Below are positions 59,172 through 64,000 of a stretch of 64,000 nt of DNA, piece by piece. The notes below the pieces were generated by a model, which was given only the letters and a program-made list of their open reading frames with translations, had not been told where the DNA came from and ran no database searches. The DNA is from Rhynchonema sp. JSB1_4 (Eukaryota; Nematoda; Chromadorea; Monhysterida; Xyalidae). Position 1 is the stretch's first letter, and the number at the start of each line of letters is the position of its first letter. The stretch is from NCBI GenBank assembly GCA_030248065.1, contig JASAMV010006770.1:62001-126000 (forward strand). Direction: 5' to 3'. A program made the position numbers and the translations under genes.

Positions 59172-62100
59172 TTAAAGCGCTTTCTTGAACTTGGCCTCGA
59201 TCTCTAGCAGTTTGGCGTCGATTTGCCTGAACTGGAAGGGCCAATTCACGTTGTACAGGAACGGGCGATGGTCGAACCTGAACGAAAATGTAATGAATGT
59301 TCATTATCGAAGTTTGATCTGGTCCCTTGTCTATTGAATGAATAAAACAGATTATTGCGTAACTGTTCATTTCCGGGCTACAAATCCGGTCTGGGCCTTA
59401 AATGGGTGCGCGGTACGCACAAGGGGATCTCAGGCGACCTAACTTAACGATATCGAATCAGTACCACAGTACCACCTAGACTTCTACAGAAGGGATAAAA
59501 AACGACATTAAACAAAATATATACATAAATTCACTAAATTTTAACGTCCCCGCCTATGCACCTGTGGTCATCCGGACTGTAGGACTCAGCGTGATACGCC
59601 GGTGTCAATACGGTGGCTTTGTGTCGGTTGATGGCGTACGAACGGAAGAAGTGTTTCACCTGGAAATATTCGAGTGCTTTAGAGTTGTGTGAATTGTGTG
59701 ACCATGTAGAACATGGGTGTTTTTGCTGGTATAATCTAGCAACTGGTGAGTGAATGTTCGTGTTTTGCATGTGTAGCGCAGGGGCTTTAACTGGAAATTT
59801 GAGAGAAAATCAGGCTCTTCGATCATAAAACCACATCTCTTATTCGGGAAAAGTAAAAAGGAAAAGTTCATAAAATGACTGTGATACTGTACTACCTACA
59901 TAGCCTGGAACAATGCCCGCTTTAATTCCCCACAGCGGCACTGGCATTGATAAGAAAGAGTGTTCATGCAAATAGCATGGCCAATTTTGAGGCCATGAGC
60001 AATCCTTTACACCCTTAATCCAAAGATATTCATGTTCAAACTTTGTCTGCGATTTCCTGCGGTGTGTGTTTATCGTGCCATTCATCCAGCAATCGACAGA
60101 ACATCGACAACGGGCCACAGCGTTCGATTTTGCGCAGTTTACCGAAACGCGACAGTTCTTCGTACGTCATGCCTGTCAAGGGTCAGGATTCGAACTTGAC
60201 CATTTTCAACTGACAGCCTGACGTAATCGGACTGCGCTACGTGCACGCGCACTTCCTCACCCATTTCGTGTTCATCCGTTTGCATCACGTGACCTTCCTC
60301 GGTCAGGGGTGTCAGCTCGGCGGTCGGTGGACAATCTATGACGGGCGTGACGGAGGTGAGCTGAAAAAAGAAAACTTCCAAAAAAAATTTTTTTCAAAAA
60401 AGAAAGTTTCAAATCTGAATAAATATGCAGTCCGCTGGGCGACCACAAACCTGTAGTTTATCGACGCAATACATGAGAAAGCGATTGAGGTCCGTTTTGC
60501 TCAGGGACCCAATCGGATTGATATCCGCCGATGAACAGTCGTATTTGGTGAGGTAGCCGCGCAGGCATTCGTCCACATTCGCCGTGCCCAACACAAGCAG
60601 GGCACCTGCAATATGAAAATGTGAAACATCACAAAGAGTATTATTTGTTATTGGATAACGTCTATTCAGAGTGGTTTTAGAAAATTTCGCTGGGATCCGT
60701 ATTGACACGGCGAAACCTAAACAGACCTGATTTGCCGCTGGCCCACAGCACGGTTTGTGCGAACAGATACGATAAGACCATACGAAGTCGCGCCTGAAAT
60801 TGGGAAACAGCGGAATGTTATGAATTTAACGATATGTTTAAATTTCACATATCGCGCTTGAAAATATGGTAGGACATGAACAGAAAAATCGAAGTGCCTA
60901 ACCACCCTTTTTGCCCATACCTGCACATTCTGCAGTGCCACGTTCTCCGTGTGCGTACCGTCATGTGCCTTGTATCGCAACGTCTGTCCCGTCACCATTG
61001 TGAATATGGACAGAATGGCGCGTACGGCCGTGTCGATCACGAAATGACTGTGTGTGCTGCCGATTTGATGCGCTGCAAATTATGGGGAAATTGAAATGGT
61101 GCCGTGCGAATGACCAGACAACATCGTGCAATAATTTGAGACGGTCCCGGGTACCCCTTGGTTCCGATTGTGACCGTACATCAAGCTTAAAGCTCGAGTC
61201 TCCTGGTCGGTCAAACCCGAGGTCACAGCGATGTTACAACAGCGCGCGGCTAATTTGCCTTTTCGTCTTATTTTCACAGACGGGCGGTGCATGAGTACAT
61301 CGTCAATATGAATATGACACGCGAATCCAAAGCAGGTGTGAGTGGGCCGGATAGCTCACAAAACAGCCTTCTTGCTTCCTGCTGTAGTCCAAGTACATAC
61401 ACTCATAACGTAAATACAGTATGTTGATGTGAAGCCCGGTTACAAAAGGATCAAAGCGCTCACCCAAGTTCTGCGCCATTTCAAACGTTGCCCGCGATGA
61501 ATTCTCGGTACCCATATAGGCGGTGTACAATATTCGACTGCATAATTCACTGGGTGAGGTTGGGGTGTAGTCCTGGTCTTGTGCAATACGACGGCAGTCT
61601 GACAGCACTTGCTCGTCGCCTGAATGTAAAGGTGGTTTGGTGATGTTTCAAAGGCGTATTTGGGTTTGACTACCTTGTGAAGCGCACCCTCTGCACAGCG
61701 AAAGCTTCTGGAGAAACAGGCACTTTTGCGTCTAATCTATCAATCTCAAATCAAAGGCTTGTGACGAAAAATGTGGAGTTCCTTTCCCTTGTGTCACGTA
61801 AGGGAGAATACCAGGTGGACTGTCACACCTTTACTTATAGTTTTGACCTGAAACGGTCAATGGACCACGTATATGTACATTCCCAGTGGTCACTTCCGTG
61901 ACCGGTGGTTCCTTTGCCTGTGCAAGCATGCAGAATGAGCATGCACATCCGAGTAACCCACCTTGTTCGACATGCTTGCACACCAACACGCACAAATGAT
62001 AGACCATGCACGCCACTGCTGCACTGTCCTTGCCACCAGACAGTGGCAGAAAGAAACCGTGCATACCACTACGACGAAGATAGTCCCACCTGGAAAACGA

Positions 62101-64000
62101 GAAGAGTAAATTTTGAACCACGCAGTGAGTAAAAAAATCACATGACATGGCCAATCCATACCCGATCTCATCTGCGCTTGACCACTGTAAAAATGAAACA
62201 CCAGCGAGCCAACTCACATCCAACAAGCTGGTCCGAACGCAATCTCTTCATCCGCATTCAACATGCGGAAATTGTGCGGCGGATTCGATTCGCGACACAC
62301 AAAGTCATCGGACTTGAGCGAAGCGTCGATGTGCACGCGCGGGTACGGCGTTGAACGGGTGGCCTGCGCGGGTGATTAAAGGGTGTGTCCGACGTTCGTA
62401 TAGGTTTGTGGTGGGAGTAGGCGAAATGAAATGGTTGGTGTGGTAGTTGTTGTGGCATGAACGAAAGTGTGGTTTGGCCAATGCACATATGATCTTGAGT
62501 ATTTTGTGCGGTGATTTCACGGTAGAGCAACACGAAGCCAAATTAAGTTGAAGGCACCCCACTGATGACCTTTATATACGCACAGAAACAATATCAGCAC
62601 GCACACATTACGTGCACCAGAAATTTTCCCGTGGCACTAATTCCAAACTTGGACGAATCTGTTCGTAGATCGGTCGAGTACAAAATCGATGTGTGGACTA
62701 GCAGCGATTAAAACGTGTATCTAACGACCATAGGTTTACGTCCGCGCTTAGATGCACAGCATTAATATCCTGAACTCTCCCCTTCCCGCACGGTACCTGA
62801 TGTCTACTGCTGCGCAATTGATGTCTGTAACATCGAACGGCATCGATATCGACTGCAGCCGCAAGCACTTCAATGTCGCCGAGGTTGAATTGTTGGCCAC
62901 GAGCCACAAACTGACCAAAAAAACTGTTTCTTGGAATATCAGATTTTAAATTTTAGGACTCTTTATAGGTTTTACGCTTCTAGCCTATTTCTTAGTTAAA
63001 AGATGGAAATCCAACCTGTCCATTGACATTAATGACCGGATTTCCATCGAAGTACAGTCTCTGACCGTCACAACCGCGAGCATTCGAATACACGTACACA
63101 CCTCCGTATCTGAAATCATATTTAGGAAAAAACTGTGGAAAATTCATTCAATTTCTGTAGAAAACAGAAGTTTCCGACACCAACTTTTTTCCACTGGCCA
63201 CAAATTGTTCGGTTCGTTCGACGAGACGTTGCAGCTTGTGATGACTGGCTGACGCATTACAAATGATCTCCACTCCTGCAATCAGACATGCTTCAAGTTA
63301 GGGATGAGCACTTCCATAGTCATGTTCGCATCATAATTATCGCGCATGATTTTCGTGTTCGTAGATTTATTTCACCGACTTCCGACAGCAAAAATACGAC
63401 ATACGCGAGTTTACAAAACTTGCTGTGTTATCCCACCAACACTGTGACCAGTGTAACTGAGTAGAAAGCTATGCACGACATTGGGCCGCCAATCCCGGAC
63501 TATAGTCATAATTTCATATGAGCTAGTTTCTGCGCTAACCCGCACCCTGAAACCAACAACCATTCATCAGCACCTGTTATGTAGACCCGATACCCAAAAC
63601 GTAATTTCTTCTAAAGTCTCAACGAACCATCCAAGGTCAGTTGTGAGTGTGTGCTGTTCGTACACCACAGTTCCTCGCACGTCTCGAACCCGACACAAAC
63701 GTCGTTGAAACTCACTATGCCATCACCGAACGGCACCGTTGCCTGAAAAACAGGGATGGTTGATTCTGTATAAGAAATAGCTCCAGTCACAATTCACAAT
63801 CTGATGGTTCTGGAACGACAGTTCCAGCCTGACTGACTTCACGCGTGCGTGGATACATAGATGCCAGATCGGTTGATGTTTCGCATGGTGCTTGCGTTGA
63901 AGCGGTTCCTTCCATACAAACTCATACTGTAACGTGTCCCCATACCTGCCCATTCACATCCCTGACCACGCGCGGCAGTTTGTATTCCTCCAGCATCTTG
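59172..64000 (-). CDS. NADSYN1: Glutamine-dependent NAD+ synthetase, 5' part outside window
   Basis: Fifteen exons on the minus strand: 64,000-63,946 (partial), 63,742-63,628, 63,275-63,185, 63,109-63,016, 62,910-62,797, 62,363-62,218, 62,089-61,962, 61,619-61,464, 61,072-60,921, 60,793-60,727, 60,605-60,451, 60,360-60,261, 60,172-60,042, 59,659-59,562 and 59,277-59,172. All phases agree, giving 568 residues; about 135 N-terminal residues of a roughly 700-residue enzyme are missing. The enzyme amidates nicotinic acid adenine dinucleotide with ATP and glutamine, the last step of NAD+ synthesis. The glutaminase (nitrilase-type) half has its catalytic Cys in [13 protein letters not shown]. The synthetase half has the ATP-pyrophosphatase loop [10 protein letters not shown], and [38 protein letters not shown] and [15 protein letters not shown] match the family closely. 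No break or missing key residue was seen. It is cytosolic in other animals. Confidence 0.95.

Noticed and set aside
61677..62354. Plus-strand frames over the NAD+ synthetase exons
   Set aside because: They are shadows of minus-strand exons with clear protein homology.

Overview
This is a eukaryotic window and almost certainly animal. Its genes are split by many short GT-AG introns. It carries an insulin/IGF-type prohormone gene, a calmodulin gene with the classical animal intron directly after the initiator ATG, genes for secreted PAN/Apple-like proteins, a type I membrane protein with a cysteine pattern resembling the CX module known mainly from nematodes, and a gene for the eukaryotic glutamine-dependent NAD+ synthetase. 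The lineage is not certain. An invertebrate, perhaps an ecdysozoan, is my inference. Gene models were built by hand: reading frame, splice-site consensus, intron phase and paralogue comparison had to agree.

Layout. Positions 1-12,000 hold no gene I recognise, only repeats. A calmodulin-like gene follows (+, 12,189-15,251), then tRNA-Cys(GCA) (-, 17,253-17,324). Next come an unrecognised gene with an optional C-terminal membrane anchor (+, 21,348-23,678) and a CX-like single-pass membrane protein (+, 24,378-25,864). Positions 26-34 kb are rich in transposon-derived repeats and contain an 84-nt poly(A) tract and a 475-bp (TG)n array. The (TG)n array lies just upstream of the insulin/IGF-like gene (+, 34,735-35,484).

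From 36 to 50 kb there are three tandem paralogues on the minus strand. Each encodes a secreted, cysteine-rich, PAN/Apple-like protein of about 184 residues, and all have the same five-exon structure. The third is broken by a 1.3-kb fold-back transposon in exon 1, flanked by a clear target-site duplication. From 50.9 to 55.5 kb lies a second minus-strand cluster, three two-exon genes for small secreted proteins with a shared first exon and divergent second exons. I do not recognise this family. The right end (59,172-64,000, minus) carries most of the NAD+ synthetase gene; its N-terminal exons lie beyond the window.

The genes do not form one pathway. The window mixes housekeeping genes, signalling genes and two locally expanding secreted families. 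Small non-autonomous DNA transposons strongly shape it: at least seven inverted-repeat families are present, several in introns, one inside an exon and one next to a stop codon. A nine-base motif, GATGTTTCA, is strongly over-represented and often forms the 3' splice site.
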